NCBI RefSeq assembly: GCF_030813505.1
Contig: NZ_JAUSUE010000003.1
Reading direction: 5' to 3' (one strand)
Source of the DNA: Pectinatus haikarae
GTDB lineage: Bacteria; Bacillota; Negativicutes; Selenomonadales; Selenomonadaceae
DNA: 64,000 nt
Shown here: positions 18,627 to 28,126 of the stretch, piece after piece
How positions within the stretch are numbered: the stretch's first letter is position 1
Layout of the letters: every line of letters starts with the position of its first letter
Position numbers and translations under genes: made by a program
Notes under the pieces: generated by a model
Told to the model about the DNA's origin: nothing
Databases searched by the model: none
Seen by the model: the letters and a program-made list of their open reading frames with translations, nothing else

Positions 18627-19742
18627 CTATTCCGCGTCCCGCCAAACTTCTTCAGCAATTCTCTTTATCAGTGCTATTTTTGCCCACTGCTCTTTTTCTG
18701 TCAGCAGGTTTCCCTCTTCTGTGGAAGCAAAACCGCACTGCGGACTGAGACACAATTGCTTCAAAGGAACAAATGCCTGTGCCTCTTCGATTCTTGCCTT
18801 TACAGCATCTGCGCTTTCGAGTTCAGGTGTTTTCGATGTTATAAGTCCCAAAACTACTTTCTGTTCCCTGATAAAACGCAGCGGACTAAAATCTCCGGCT
18901 CTTTCACTGTCGTATTCCAGAAAAAATCCGTCCACATGACATCCGCCGAACAGCACCTCCGCGACAGGTTCATAGCCGCCGGAAGAAAACCATGTCGATT
19001 GAAAATTACCGCGGCAAATATGCATCGTTATCGTCATATCTGCCGGTTTATCATTTATAATTTCATTTATCACACTTACATATGCCTCTGCTATGGCATC
19101 AAGATCAAAACCGCGTTCAGCATAAGCATCACGCTTTTCCGCAGAACAGAATTCTCCCCATGAGGTATCGTCAAGCTGAAGATAACGGCAGCCCAAATCA
19201 TAAAATATTTTAACCGCTTTTTTGTAAGCGGCAGCAATATCACTGTACAAGCTGCTGTCTTGTTCATAGATATCAATAGGTGTATATTGTTCCGCACGCA
19301 CGCAGGTAATAAGGTGCAGCATAGATGGTGACGGTATGGTCAGTTTTGCCATATGCTTATCATCCGCCTGTGCCTGCAAAAATTTAAAATGTTCGACAAA
19401 AGGATGATTTTCCGGAAAATCGATTTTGCCGGTAATTTTTATTGTTTCGGCTTTTGGCTGATGATCCTTGAATGCCACTGACCATGCCTTAGCCTTTACT
19501 TTTGTTATGCCATCAAGCTCTGCAAGAAAATCAAGATGCCAGAATGCTCTGCGGAATTCACCGTCAGTTATTGCCTTCAAACCAATACTTTTTTCTTTAT
19601 CGACCAGATCTTTTATACATTCATCCTCAACTTCCTGCAGCTGAGCAAGAGAGATTTTTTCCTCGTTGAATTGTTCCCGTGCTTTTTTTAAAATTTGCGG
19701 GCGCAGAAAACTGCCCACTATATCATAGCGAAAAGGTGCCAT
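18627..19742 (-). CDS. Cobalamin-independent methionine synthase-like protein (YxjG family)
   Basis: A 371-residue TIM-barrel protein matching the C-terminal catalytic half of MetE, in the short YxjG/YxjH form. All four expected zinc ligands appear: His and Cys in TMHICRGN, Glu in DGFFLEYDSERAG and Cys in SPQCGFAS. The N-terminal half that binds polyglutamyl folate in full MetE is absent, so the methyl donor may differ. The LysR gene upstream on the same strand resembles sulfur-amino-acid regulators and may control it. I see no S-box between them. Confidence 0.88.
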   Translation of the reverse strand: MAPFRYDIVGSFLRPQILKKAREQFNEEKISLAQLQEVEDECIKDLVDKEKSIGLKAITDGEFRRAFWHLDFLAELDGITKVKAKAWSVAFKDHQPKAETIKITGKIDFPENHPFVEHFKFLQAQADDKHMAKLTIPSPSMLHLITCVRAEQYTPIDIYEQDSSLYSDIAAAYKKAVKIFYDLGCRYLQLDDTSWGEFCSAEKRDAYAERGFDLDAIAEAYVSVINEIINDKPADMTITMHICRGNFQSTWFSSGGYEPVAEVLFGGCHVDGFFLEYDSERAGDFSPLRFIREQKVVLGLITSKTPELESADAVKARIEEAQAFVPLKQLCLSPQCGFASTEEGNLLTEKEQWAKIALIKRIAEEVWRDAE

Positions 19743-19833
19743 AAATATACCTCCTGAAATTTTTTTGATTTTCTATTATGGTGCTTTTATGGAATAAACA
19801 GCGCAGCAACATCATGCGTATATTATAGCGCAG

Positions 19834-19850
19834 TACCAATATATATGGTA
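19834..19850. promoter_or_regulatory. Imperfect palindrome upstream of the YxjG-like gene
   Basis: TACCAATATATATGGTA has matching TACCA/TGGTA arms and lies about 92 bases before the gene, near the LysR stop. It could be a LysR-type binding site, since AT-rich interrupted dyads are typical; this is inference. Confidence 0.3.
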
Positions 19851-19879
19851 AGGCTTATTTTTTTTAATCAGTTATAGTA

Positions 19880-20794
19880 TCAAGCTATAACACTGGCAGA
19901 AATATAATGCTTCAATTTGTCAATATAATTTTGTGCCAGCGGACTCAAATGAGCATGCTTATTATAAATATAGCCCACACGAATCTTTTCCTTACTGACA
20001 AGCGGTACGGAAATAATATTGCTGCCATTAAGATCTTCACTGAGTACTCCGCTGGAAATGGTATACCCGTTCAATCCTATTGCCAGATTAAAAAGAGTTG
20101 CCCTGTCACTCACACGAATGCTTTTTTTATGAGATATGGTGCTGTGTATTTCCTCAGAAAAATAAAAAGAATTATAGGTTCCCTGCTCAAATGACAGACA
20201 CGGATAAGGATCCAGATCAGTAAATGCCACAACTTTTTTATGAGCAAGCGGATGGCGGGAACTCATAAAAACATAAGGCCGTGTAGCAAAAAGTTCGACA
20301 AATTTCAAATCATTTTCATGAAGTATTTTGCTTATTACCTGTTCATTGAATTCACACAGATAGATAACACCTATTTCACTGCGCATATCCTTTACATCAT
20401 CTATTATGTCATGTGTTTTAGTTTCGCGTAAGGTAAACTCGTATTCATCATGCTCATATTCCCTAATAAGATTCACAAAAGCATTTACCGAAAAAGCGTA
20501 ATGCTGTGTGGAAATAGCAAACAGCCGGCGTGACGGTTTTTTATGCATATAGCGTTTTTCGAGAAGCTCCGTCTGCTCCAATATCTGCCGGGCATAGCTG
20601 AGAAAATCCTGTCCGTCTGAGGATAAAGACACTCCTCGGTTAGTACGGATAAATATATCTATTCCCAGCTCCTGCTCCAAGGCTTTCACGGCATTGGACA
20701 GACTGGGCTGCGATATAAAAAGTCTTTGTGCCGCTGTGTTTATGGATCCTGAGTTAACTATTTCCACAATATATTTTAATTGCTGAAGCGTCAT
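19880..20794 (-). CDS. LysR-family regulator (CysB/MetR-like branch)
   Basis: A 304-residue LysR regulator. The helix-turn-helix is MTLQQLKYIVEIVNSGSINT with AAQRLFISQPSLSNAVKALE. The effector domain resembles streptococcal CysR/MetR-type proteins that govern cysteine and methionine genes (inference from pattern). I start it at the ATG at 20794, six bases after AAGGAG; the longer frame from 20836 has no ribosome site. It precedes the methionine-synthase-like gene on the same strand, and the T-box MFS gene is divergent from it. Confidence 0.88.
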   Translation of the reverse strand: MTLQQLKYIVEIVNSGSINTAAQRLFISQPSLSNAVKALEQELGIDIFIRTNRGVSLSSDGQDFLSYARQILEQTELLEKRYMHKKPSRRLFAISTQHYAFSVNAFVNLIREYEHDEYEFTLRETKTHDIIDDVKDMRSEIGVIYLCEFNEQVISKILHENDLKFVELFATRPYVFMSSRHPLAHKKVVAFTDLDPYPCLSFEQGTYNSFYFSEEIHSTISHKKSIRVSDRATLFNLAIGLNGYTISSGVLSEDLNGSNIISVPLVSKEKIRVGYIYNKHAHLSPLAQNYIDKLKHYISASVIA

Positions 20795-20975
20795 TTTGTT
20801 CTCCTTAAAAGCAATTACACAAATAAGTCCGATCACATCAAATCGCTACGTCAAATACTTTTAAAACTAAATTATATTTTACTTTGCTCCCATATTGTTT
20901 GTCAAATAGGAAAGACCTATGTCCTTATCAGCAGCAATCTCTCTAACTTCCCCTATACGAAAAAGTAAAAACAGC

Positions 20976-21004
20976 TTGACATATTCAAAATATACGAGTA
21001 TATT
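20976..21004 (+). promoter_or_regulatory. Promoter of the T-box leader
   Basis: A consensus TTGACA (20976-20981), a 17-base spacer and TATATT (20999-21004) lie just before the T-box leader. Transcription should begin near 21010. Confidence 0.75.
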
Positions 21005-21050
21005 ATTTTACATTAAGTTTATGTAACTTTGTAATTTAATAATTTAAATT

Positions 21051-21312
21051 CCGTGATGGGAAAAAGTATTTTTTGCATAAGGTTCACAGAGAGTCGTTAC
21101 CCGGCTGAAAGACGATAACCGTATCAGAGAAAAAAATCCTCCCTGAGAAATGTGGCTGAACAAATTTTGTAAGCCACATCGTCTGATCCACGTTACAGGA
21201 AACGCGTATTATAATGTACGTTTGAGCGCCCGGATCAATAACATTTTCCGGGAATTTAGGTGGCACCACGGAAGCAAAACCTCCGTCCTTTTCAGGACGG
21301 AGGTTATTTTTT
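21051..21312 (+). promoter_or_regulatory. T-box riboswitch controlling the MFS transporter gene
   Basis: The order of conserved T-box parts is complete. An AGTA motif follows GTGATGGG (21054-21070). CAGAGAGTC lies at 21087-21095, a specifier region at 21121-21145, and a stem ATGTGGCT/AGCCACAT at 21150-21179. The T-box sequence AGGTGGCACCACGG is at 21258-21271. The terminator stem AACCTCCGTCC/GGACGGAGGTT (21278-21305) with T-run competes with it. Uncharged tRNA should bind the specifier and the TGGCACC bulge and allow readthrough. The candidate specifier is AAA (21133-21135, followed by ATCC), reading lysine. The class is secure; the amino acid is tentative. Confidence 0.9.
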
Positions 21313-21331
21313 TATTTTGGAGGCATCATTT

Positions 21332-22654
21332 ATGAATACTATCAATTTTACCCATTTAAAACATCAGCGCGATCTGCGTATCATTCTGCCGGTATTTCTT
21401 GTCTCTATTATTGCCTGCGTCGATCGTGTAAATATTGCTTATGCCGCCCTTACAATGACGCAGGATCTCAACTGGATCACTCCTGAAATATTTGGGACAG
21501 GTGCCGGTATTTTCTTCATGGGCTATTTAATATTTGAGATACCCGGTTCTCTGATAGCCGTTAAATTTTCTGCCGCGAAATGGATAGCCCGCATCATGTT
21601 TTCCTGGGGTCTTGTATGCATACTTATGGCATTTATGCATACACAATTTGAATTTTATCTTTATCGTTTTTTACTTGGCGCGGCAGAAGCCAGCTTATAT
21701 CCCGTTATTTATTCTGTCCTTTTTCCCCGCTGGTTCACTGCTGGTGAACGAGCCCGCGCCACATCCCTTATGCTTACGTCATTGCTGCTCTCCACAATAA
21801 TCGGCGCACCACTTGCCGGTTTTTTACTCAATACATCATTTTTTGGCATGCATGGCTGGCAGGAACTGTTTATACTCGAAGCCATACCGGCTATTTTGTT
21901 TGCCTTTTTTTTCTTATTTTGTGTAAAAGACCGCCCGGAAAAAGTAGCATGGCTTTCGACAGAAGAAAAAAACTATCTTATCCAAGCTTATGAGAAAGAA
22001 CAGTCGCGTCTGCAAAGCAAAAAGAAATACACAGTCGTGCAGGCTTTTAGTGATCCCAAGGTTTTAAAGCTATGTTTTATTTATTTTATGTGGGTAATCG
22101 GTTTCTGGGGGTTCAACTTCTGGATGCCTACCGTGCTCAAAGGTTTATCAGGCTGGTCAACACAGCTGCTTGGCGGTGCTATCGCCATACCTATGATTGC
22201 GGCATTGATAGTGCAATTGATAATCGGCCACACGTCCAGTACAACTGGAGACAAAGTCTGGCATGTATCCGGTACCCTGTTTATCGGCGCCATAGGCCTT
22301 GGACTCAGTCCATTTGCCGCCAATATATATGAAGCTCTTTTCCTTGTCTGTCTCTCGGCCATTGGTATTTATGCTGCGATGGGTGTATGGTGGACTATAC
22401 CGACCACTTTCCTTACAGGTCCTGCGGCGGCAGCATCTGTTGCTCTTATCAATTCCTGCGGCAATCTCGGCGGCTGGGTCGGTCCTTATATGATGGGCTG
22501 GATAAAAACCTCCACCGGTTCATTTAATTTTGGCTATTTTTTGATGTCTGGTTTCATGTTTATCGCCAGCATTACTGTTCTCTCCATAAAATATAGCTGG
22601 AATAGAAAAAAAGAGACTACAGCCGCAAAAAACAAATCTTTGACTGAATCATAA
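21332..22654 (+). CDS. MFS transporter, anion:cation symporter (ACS) type
   Basis: A 440-residue permease with 12 predicted helices. Features typical of the ACS family (ExuT, GudP, TtuB and relatives) include ACVDRVNIAYAALTM in helix 1 and FEIPGSLIAVKF. Those relatives mostly carry sugar acids or organic anions. The true start is the ATG at 21332, with GGAGG eight bases upstream; a longer frame would begin inside the T-box. Being under a T-box means it is induced when one tRNA is uncharged, so its substrate should relate to an amino acid. That is unusual for this family. Confidence 0.88.
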   Translation: MNTINFTHLKHQRDLRIILPVFLVSIIACVDRVNIAYAALTMTQDLNWITPEIFGTGAGIFFMGYLIFEIPGSLIAVKFSAAKWIARIMFSWGLVCILMAFMHTQFEFYLYRFLLGAAEASLYPVIYSVLFPRWFTAGERARATSLMLTSLLLSTIIGAPLAGFLLNTSFFGMHGWQELFILEAIPAILFAFFFLFCVKDRPEKVAWLSTEEKNYLIQAYEKEQSRLQSKKKYTVVQAFSDPKVLKLCFIYFMWVIGFWGFNFWMPTVLKGLSGWSTQLLGGAIAIPMIAALIVQLIIGHTSSTTGDKVWHVSGTLFIGAIGLGLSPFAANIYEALFLVCLSAIGIYAAMGVWWTIPTTFLTGPAAAASVALINSCGNLGGWVGPYMMGWIKTSTGSFNFGYFLMSGFMFIASITVLSIKYSWNRKKETTAAKNKSLTES

Positions 22655-22693
22655 ATATTCACGATAAAACTAATTTTTTTAAATCATACACAA

Positions 22694-22737
22694 AATAATG
22701 CCGCTGATATCTTTTACGCTATCAACGGCATTATTTT
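22694..22737. terminator. Bidirectional terminator
   Basis: AATAATGCCGCTGAT (22694-22708) pairs with ATCAACGGCATTATT (22721-22735) with one mismatch. T-runs or A-runs flank it. It separates the MFS gene from the convergent PTS operon. Confidence 0.8.
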
Positions 22738-22764
22738 CGTTACATACAATCGCTCTTTATTCCA

Positions 22765-23445
22765 TTACGGCATATCACAAATATGATCTTTTCCAAAAAC
22801 ACTTTCCCAGTCAGCAGCAAAATCATCTAAAGCTTTTTTTATCGACGGAACAGCAAAGGCTGCCAGTAATATATCAGGATTTACAGTAGCAGCCTGCGCT
22901 CCGCAGGCAAAGGCTTCATTCACCTGATGTATATTTTTAAAACTGGCCGCAAGAATCTTTGTACTATAGCCATATCTATCGATCATGGAAGCAAAGAACT
23001 CTACAGCAGCGGCAGCATCAATATCCAGATTTTCCATACGATTGAAATACGGTGCGATGAAGTCTGCTCCGGCCTCCATCGCCATAAAGCCCTGTGTTTT
23101 GCTGTAAACAGCAGTTGCCGTGATTTTTGCTCCTTCCTTTTTCAGCAGGCGGATAGCCTTCAAGCCTTCTGGCGTCACCGGTATTTTTATGTATACCGCC
23201 CTGTCTATTTTCTCCAATATCGTATGCGCTTCTTCAAGTATTCCCTCACATTTTTCAGCCAGTATCTGCACATGCAGCGTCTTATCAGCACCTATAATGC
23301 CGCGTATTTTTCTGAAATGTTCAAAAAAATCTATCCTGCCCTCTTTTTTTATGATGCTCGGATTACTTGTTATGCCCGTTATTGGCAACAGGTCAACACA
23401 TTTTTCAATCATTGTCATATTGGCGGTATCTATTAAATATTCCAT
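22765..23445 (-). CDS. fsa: Fructose-6-phosphate aldolase / transaldolase-like (TalC family)
   Basis: A 226-residue class I aldolase of the short transaldolase family, which folds as a TIM barrel. The N-terminal MEYLIDTANMTMIEKC and ITSNPSIIKKEG are typical. The Schiff-base lysine lies in VYIKIPVTPEG. Family members either split fructose-6-phosphate to dihydroxyacetone and glyceraldehyde-3-phosphate or act as transaldolases. As the last gene of the mannitol-type PTS operon it could act on the fructose-6-phosphate made by the MtlD-like enzyme, but another substrate is possible. RBS is AAAAGGAG. Confidence 0.85.
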   Translation of the reverse strand: MEYLIDTANMTMIEKCVDLLPITGITSNPSIIKKEGRIDFFEHFRKIRGIIGADKTLHVQILAEKCEGILEEAHTILEKIDRAVYIKIPVTPEGLKAIRLLKKEGAKITATAVYSKTQGFMAMEAGADFIAPYFNRMENLDIDAAAAVEFFASMIDRYGYSTKILAASFKNIHQVNEAFACGAQAATVNPDILLAAFAVPSIKKALDDFAADWESVFGKDHICDMP

Positions 23446-23476
23446 GTCCGTCTCCTTTTAATTTTCATATCCGGCA

Positions 23477-23905
23477 TTATTTTATGCCTATTATATCAAG
23501 TATTTCCTGCTCATCCTTAGCCTGTATCAACTTGTCCACATTCTCTACATCGCAGACGATTTCCGACAGCTGCGTCAGTATTGACATGTGTGTATTATTC
23601 TTCCCCGCAATACCGATAACTATATATGCTGTTTTCCCTTTGCCGAAGGATACCCCTTGCGGAACCTGCAGCAAAGATATCCCCGATTCCATTATCTGGC
23701 TCTCCGAACCGTTTATTCCGTGCGGTATTGCTATTTTATTGCCGACGTAAGTCGATATTACTTTTTCTCTTTTCTGCATTGATTCAATATATTCCGGCTG
23801 CACATATCCGCGGTCAGCCAAAATCCTGCCCGCTGCATTTATCGCTTCTTCCTTATCCGAAAAAGTCTGATTCATAATAATGTTATCTTTTGTGAAAATG
23901 TTCAT
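23477..23905 (-). CDS. PTS mannitol/fructose-type EIIA protein (copy 2)
   Basis: A 142-residue stand-alone EIIA domain of the fructose/mannitol class. The phospho-histidine lies in KIAIPHGIN. It accepts phosphate from HPr and gives it to an EIIB domain. It sits directly after the MtlR-type regulator gene, which lacks the EIIA domain normally fused to its C-terminus. It may therefore be the split-off domain of that regulator. The operon also has an EIIA as its first gene. RBS GAAGG is good. Confidence 0.9.
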   Translation of the reverse strand: MNIFTKDNIIMNQTFSDKEEAINAAGRILADRGYVQPEYIESMQKREKVISTYVGNKIAIPHGINGSESQIMESGISLLQVPQGVSFGKGKTAYIVIGIAGKNNTHMSILTQLSEIVCDVENVDKLIQAKDEQEILDIIGIK

Positions 23906-23927
23906 GCTTACACCTTCTATAATAAAT

Positions 23928-25403
23928 TTATTTCCCCATAATGCGCCGCAGAAGTTTCACTTCTTCGTCCGTAAGCAAAGGAGATACCGTCACAGCCTTA
24001 CTCAAACCGGCTTGCAGCGGTGCCGTTGAAATAATGATGTCATATTGCGCAAGGGCTTCCTCCTGCAGTTTTATAAGCGGCAGCGTTTTTTTCACCAAAA
24101 TATTCGGAAATTCTTTTTTCAGCCTGCTGACCAGGAGCTTGGATGTTCCCATTCCGCTGGTACAAATCACCAAAGCTCTAAAAACACAGCTGTCAGCATC
24201 ATTCACTGCCGCGGCAAAATATAAAACAATATAGGCTATTTCATCATCGGAGATACTTTCTCCCGAAAAAACACTGTCGCATATTTTTCTTGTCATTTCA
24301 TATATATTTTTATAATTTTTTTTAATGTCCTCCCTATAGGGATTGCTTGTCCATATTCCTTTTTTTATACGATTCAGCGCCATTGACAGATGGTTGTATA
24401 AATTTTTTTCCAAAGCCGGACTGCGCAGTTTTTGGTGCAGCTCGCACTCAGCCCTGCTTATCAGCTCTGATACATTCTGCAGTAAAACCTTGTCATACTC
24501 GGTTTTCCCGCTGCAATCGAGCTTTAGATAAAGACTTGCTATCCATAAGAAATATTCTGTCTCTTTTTTTCTCAACACACAGGAAAATTCTTTTTCCAAA
24601 GCTTTTTTAAAATCATTCAGAAAGAGCTGCTCATCATAATACATCATCAGATCATTGGTAAAGGAATATTTACCACTCAGAAGATTATTCCGCCTAAGCA
24701 GCACTGCCAGCATTACTATTGCCTCCTGGAAATTCCGGTCAGTTATCTGTATATCGCATGCAGTGACTGCGGACCGTAAAAGTCTGTATATTCTCTTGAA
24801 ATAGCTTTTATATTCCAGTTCACGGAAAATAAATTTTGCTGTAACGGATGCTGCATATTCGTCAGCCAGATATTTGAAAAAATCCTCTACCTTCAGATTA
24901 TTCAGTATAAGCCTCACCAGCAGATGACGTTTAAGCACCTCATCGGCTTTTATAAAAAATCCGCTGCCTTTTTTACTTTCGATTTTTATCTGATACTTTG
25001 GCGCAGATTTTTTCAGCCTTATAAGATCGTTGCGTACAGTCTTCAATGAAGACTTCGTATCAATTGCCAACACCTGTGCTTTTGTATAAAATTTCTCATC
25101 CAGCAGTCTGAGCATAATCATATCTTCCCTGATACTTACAGGATATATTTCGTGCAGAACACTGTCGTTCAAAAAACTTTTCAGCCGTATCAAATCTCTC
25201 GGCAGAGCTTTTACTTTTATACCTTTACTAAATACGGTAGTCAGCATAATATCATGCTTCGAAAATATTTTGTTTATATCCGGCAGTTCACGGTAAATTG
25301 TACGCTCTGTCAGCTTCAATTTTTCAGCCAATTCCTTCATTGATACATATTCAGAAGCCTGACAAAGATATTCTATTATCTTTTTTTGCCTGATGGATAC
25401 CAT
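23928..25403 (-). CDS. mtlR: MtlR/BglG-type PTS transcriptional regulator, lacking EIIA
   Basis: A 491-residue regulator. It has two N-terminal helix-turn-helix parts (MKELAEKLKLTERTIYREL and AQVLAIDTKSSLKTVRNDL), a PRD region (about 170-400) and an EIIB-Gat-like domain with CTSGMGTSKLL near residue 415. Usual MtlR proteins are near 690 residues and end in EIIA; here that part is missing and a separate EIIA gene follows. Of the regulatory histidines, one is kept (LYNHLSMALNRI). The site expected in the first PRD reads IVMLAVLLRR and the last reads IVLYFAAAV, so both seem lost. Control by phosphorylation is probably changed. Confidence 0.85.
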   Translation of the reverse strand: MVSIRQKKIIEYLCQASEYVSMKELAEKLKLTERTIYRELPDINKIFSKHDIMLTTVFSKGIKVKALPRDLIRLKSFLNDSVLHEIYPVSIREDMIMLRLLDEKFYTKAQVLAIDTKSSLKTVRNDLIRLKKSAPKYQIKIESKKGSGFFIKADEVLKRHLLVRLILNNLKVEDFFKYLADEYAASVTAKFIFRELEYKSYFKRIYRLLRSAVTACDIQITDRNFQEAIVMLAVLLRRNNLLSGKYSFTNDLMMYYDEQLFLNDFKKALEKEFSCVLRKKETEYFLWIASLYLKLDCSGKTEYDKVLLQNVSELISRAECELHQKLRSPALEKNLYNHLSMALNRIKKGIWTSNPYREDIKKNYKNIYEMTRKICDSVFSGESISDDEIAYIVLYFAAAVNDADSCVFRALVICTSGMGTSKLLVSRLKKEFPNILVKKTLPLIKLQEEALAQYDIIISTAPLQAGLSKAVTVSPLLTDEEVKLLRRIMGK

Positions 25404-25425
25404 TTATCATCACTCTTTATTCAAA

Positions 25426-26637
25426 TTAGATAATATCACCCGTAGTTTTTTTATAAAAAGCATCGACTGTTTCTATCATTCTTTCATAGGAGTCCTTTCT
25501 CGCAAACATGGCAAAAAATTTCGCCGTATATATAAATATTCTGCATTCCGGCGTTATATGACAAACTTTTTCCAAAACCGCCCTGCAATTCTCCTCGGTA
25601 CATTCCTTATCTGCTTCACGCAGGAACGCACTTACAGCGCCGGCTATCCCTATTGATATATAAACAGGCTCCACTTCCATCTGCAAACAGCTGACTGCTG
25701 CGCCAATCAACCGATCCTCCGGCTGCAGTTTGCGCAGCGGATCTCTGCCCACACGCAGCAAGGTATCCTTAAGTCCCGGATTTTGAAAACGATACAGCAA
25801 ATCATTCATATGCAAACAAAGTTCATCGTACTTGACATTATATTTTTTTGCAAGCATCCGCACGGCTTCCTGCATAGCTCCCGTAATTATCAAACGTATT
25901 GAGGAAACCTTGACTGCATCACTCACGTATCGCAAGTTTTCCCGCATTCCCAGATATGCGCTGATTGCATGTGCCATATTGTGCAGATACAGCTTTCTCT
26001 GCACATAAAAGTCAAACGGCTCATAGGCTATTATCTTTTTGCAGGCGGGAGGTTCTCCCAGGAACCCAGCCTTGTCCACAGGCAGGATATCATACGGCTC
26101 TGCTGCGACGTAGAGCGGATCGCTTTGCCGTTTTTCGTCCGGGACTAAGGGAACCATCCTGCCGATACAGGTTTCCACCAGTCCCGTGTTTTGTTCAAAA
26201 ATTTTAACGGCATCACCCGCCATGTGCTTTTTAATTTCTCCGGCCAGAAAACTATCTGCATCCATCAAATTTTCACATATCAATATATTGAATACGCGGC
26301 TGTTCTTCTTCCAGCGCGCCTGAAGGCCATATGCTATGCTGCCCGCTATTCGGGGCAGCATAGCAGCACCGACAGCTGTGGCCATCAAATCGGCATCCTC
26401 CATTTCTTTTGCTATGAGATCCATATTTCTGCCATTTACACCGCGCACATTTCTTATCCTGTTCATGCGGCTGCCGGCGGAATCAACTATTTCCTGCCAA
26501 TACTCGTGCCGCTCGTTGAGTTCCCTGATAAGCACCTCATCCACATCAATGAATACTACCTCATAGCCAAGCTGTGAAAACAGTGCCCCTATAAAGCCCC
26601 TGCCGATATTGCCCGCTCCGTACATAATGAATTTCAT
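25426..26637 (-). CDS. mtlD: Mannitol-1-phosphate 5-dehydrogenase family
   Basis: A 403-residue NAD-dependent polyol-phosphate dehydrogenase; MtlD is usually near 382. The Rossmann motif is MYGAGNIGRGFIGALF at the N-terminus. The family's catalytic-helix region is present (FDFYVQRKLYLHNMAHAI; HNMAHA holds the conserved His). MtlD oxidises mannitol-1-phosphate to fructose-6-phosphate. It sits between the EIICB and regulator genes. A related hexitol phosphate substrate cannot be ruled out. RBS is AGAGGCGG. Confidence 0.87.
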   Translation of the reverse strand: MKFIMYGAGNIGRGFIGALFSQLGYEVVFIDVDEVLIRELNERHEYWQEIVDSAGSRMNRIRNVRGVNGRNMDLIAKEMEDADLMATAVGAAMLPRIAGSIAYGLQARWKKNSRVFNILICENLMDADSFLAGEIKKHMAGDAVKIFEQNTGLVETCIGRMVPLVPDEKRQSDPLYVAAEPYDILPVDKAGFLGEPPACKKIIAYEPFDFYVQRKLYLHNMAHAISAYLGMRENLRYVSDAVKVSSIRLIITGAMQEAVRMLAKKYNVKYDELCLHMNDLLYRFQNPGLKDTLLRVGRDPLRKLQPEDRLIGAAVSCLQMEVEPVYISIGIAGAVSAFLREADKECTEENCRAVLEKVCHITPECRIFIYTAKFFAMFARKDSYERMIETVDAFYKKTTGDII

Positions 26638-26661
26638 ATTACCGCCTCTTTGCCGTGAATA

Positions 26662-28110
26662 TCACTTCTTGTTATTTTTTTCCAATTCAGTAACCAATGC
26701 ATCGTATTCCGGTGCATTGATATAATCAGATATTGAAATATGTTTTTTGTCCGGCCTGACCTTTCTCGCACTGCCGGTAAGCTCAATATGAGTAACTACT
26801 ATATCCGCGTCATCAGGTATGCGCTGTATAGATGCATGTTCCACCGTTATATCAAGTCCCGCCTTCTTTATCTTTTTCGCCAATACCGCAGCGGACATTG
26901 CACTTGAACCCATGCCTGCATCACAGGCCACAACAATCTTCCTTACAGGCAGCTCCGCAGCTTCCCGTCTCGATTCTGAGACCTCCATCGGAATTATCTG
27001 ATCCAGTATATTTCCCGGATTTTTTATTGAATCTCTGGTTTTTATTGCTTCCTGCAAATCCCCCTGTCCTTTGGACATTCTGACAAAAATAGCTGATACC
27101 AGAAATGATACTATCGAAGACACAGCTACGCCGCTTAAAACCGGTATAAAATTCCCCCTGGGTGTCATTGCCATCAAAGCAAATATACTTCCCGGTGAAG
27201 GCGTTGCCACCAAGCCCGTTTGAAAGAGAGTAAATATCAGCGTTCCGGTTATCCCTCCGGCAATAACTCCGATGATCGTCAGCGGATTCATCAACACATA
27301 GGGGAAATATATTTCGTGTATCCCGCCAAAGAAATGTATAAGTATTGCTCCCGGTACCGAATCCTTCATTGTACCTTTTCCGTACATCCAGTAAGCCAGC
27401 AGCAAACCAAGCCCCGGTCCCGGATTTGTAACCAGCAAAAACAAAATTGATTTTCCCTGCGTGACTGTCTGCTGAATTCCCAGCGGACCCAAAATACCGT
27501 GATCTATGGCATTATTCAAAAATAGAACTTTTGCCGGCTCTATCAGAATTGCCGATAGGGGCAGCAGGTTGGCTTGTATGAATTGCTGCATTATTCCCGA
27601 TATGACTATATTTATATTCTGTACAATCGGTCCGATTACCAGAAAAGAAAAAATCATTAAAATACCGCCTAAAATTCCGGCGGAGAAATTGTTGACAATC
27701 ATTTCAAAACCGGATTTTACCCTGCCGTCGACAATATCATCAAATTTTTTGATTAGATAACCACCCAGCGGCCCCATCACCATTGCTCCCATGAACATGG
27801 GAATCTGTGCACCTACTACCAGTCCCAGTGTTGCCAGAACTCCCACCACGGCACCGCGTTCACCGTTCACGATCCGTCCGCCTGTATAACCGATCAGCAA
27901 GGGCAGCAGTGTTTTCACCAGAGGTCCAACTAATTCTGCCAGTTTCTCATTTGGATACCATCCCGTGGGTATAAACAGGGAAGTAACCAGCCCGAATGCT
28001 ATAAATGCTGAAATATTAGGTATTACCATGCCTGCCAAAAAACGGCCGAACTTTTGTATCCTTATCTTCACTATAGATGATTTCTGCATTGTATTTACCA
28101 CATTTTCCAT
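26662..28110 (-). CDS. mtlA: PTS mannitol-type EIICB permease
   Basis: A 482-residue membrane permease. The EIIC part (about 1-345) carries mannitol-family segments (GRFLAGMVIPNISAFIAFGL, LEIMI-like helices and GGIHEIYFPYVLMNP, where the Glu is a substrate residue). A linker leads to an EIIB domain with the phospho-cysteine in VVACDAGMGSSAM. There is no fused EIIA, so it needs a stand-alone EIIA. I start it at the ATG at 28110, 17 bases after the EIIA stop and behind AGAAGA; a longer frame to 28176 would overlap the EIIA gene. Confidence 0.9.
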   Translation of the reverse strand: MENVVNTMQKSSIVKIRIQKFGRFLAGMVIPNISAFIAFGLVTSLFIPTGWYPNEKLAELVGPLVKTLLPLLIGYTGGRIVNGERGAVVGVLATLGLVVGAQIPMFMGAMVMGPLGGYLIKKFDDIVDGRVKSGFEMIVNNFSAGILGGILMIFSFLVIGPIVQNINIVISGIMQQFIQANLLPLSAILIEPAKVLFLNNAIDHGILGPLGIQQTVTQGKSILFLLVTNPGPGLGLLLAYWMYGKGTMKDSVPGAILIHFFGGIHEIYFPYVLMNPLTIIGVIAGGITGTLIFTLFQTGLVATPSPGSIFALMAMTPRGNFIPVLSGVAVSSIVSFLVSAIFVRMSKGQGDLQEAIKTRDSIKNPGNILDQIIPMEVSESRREAAELPVRKIVVACDAGMGSSAMSAAVLAKKIKKAGLDITVEHASIQRIPDDADIVVTHIELTGSARKVRPDKKHISISDYINAPEYDALVTELEKNNKK

Positions 28111-28126
28111 TGATTCATCTTCTTTC

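Noticed and set aside
19743..19879. SAM riboswitch before the YxjG-like gene
   Set aside because: The 137-base gap is AT-rich and lacks the S-box core and a terminator.
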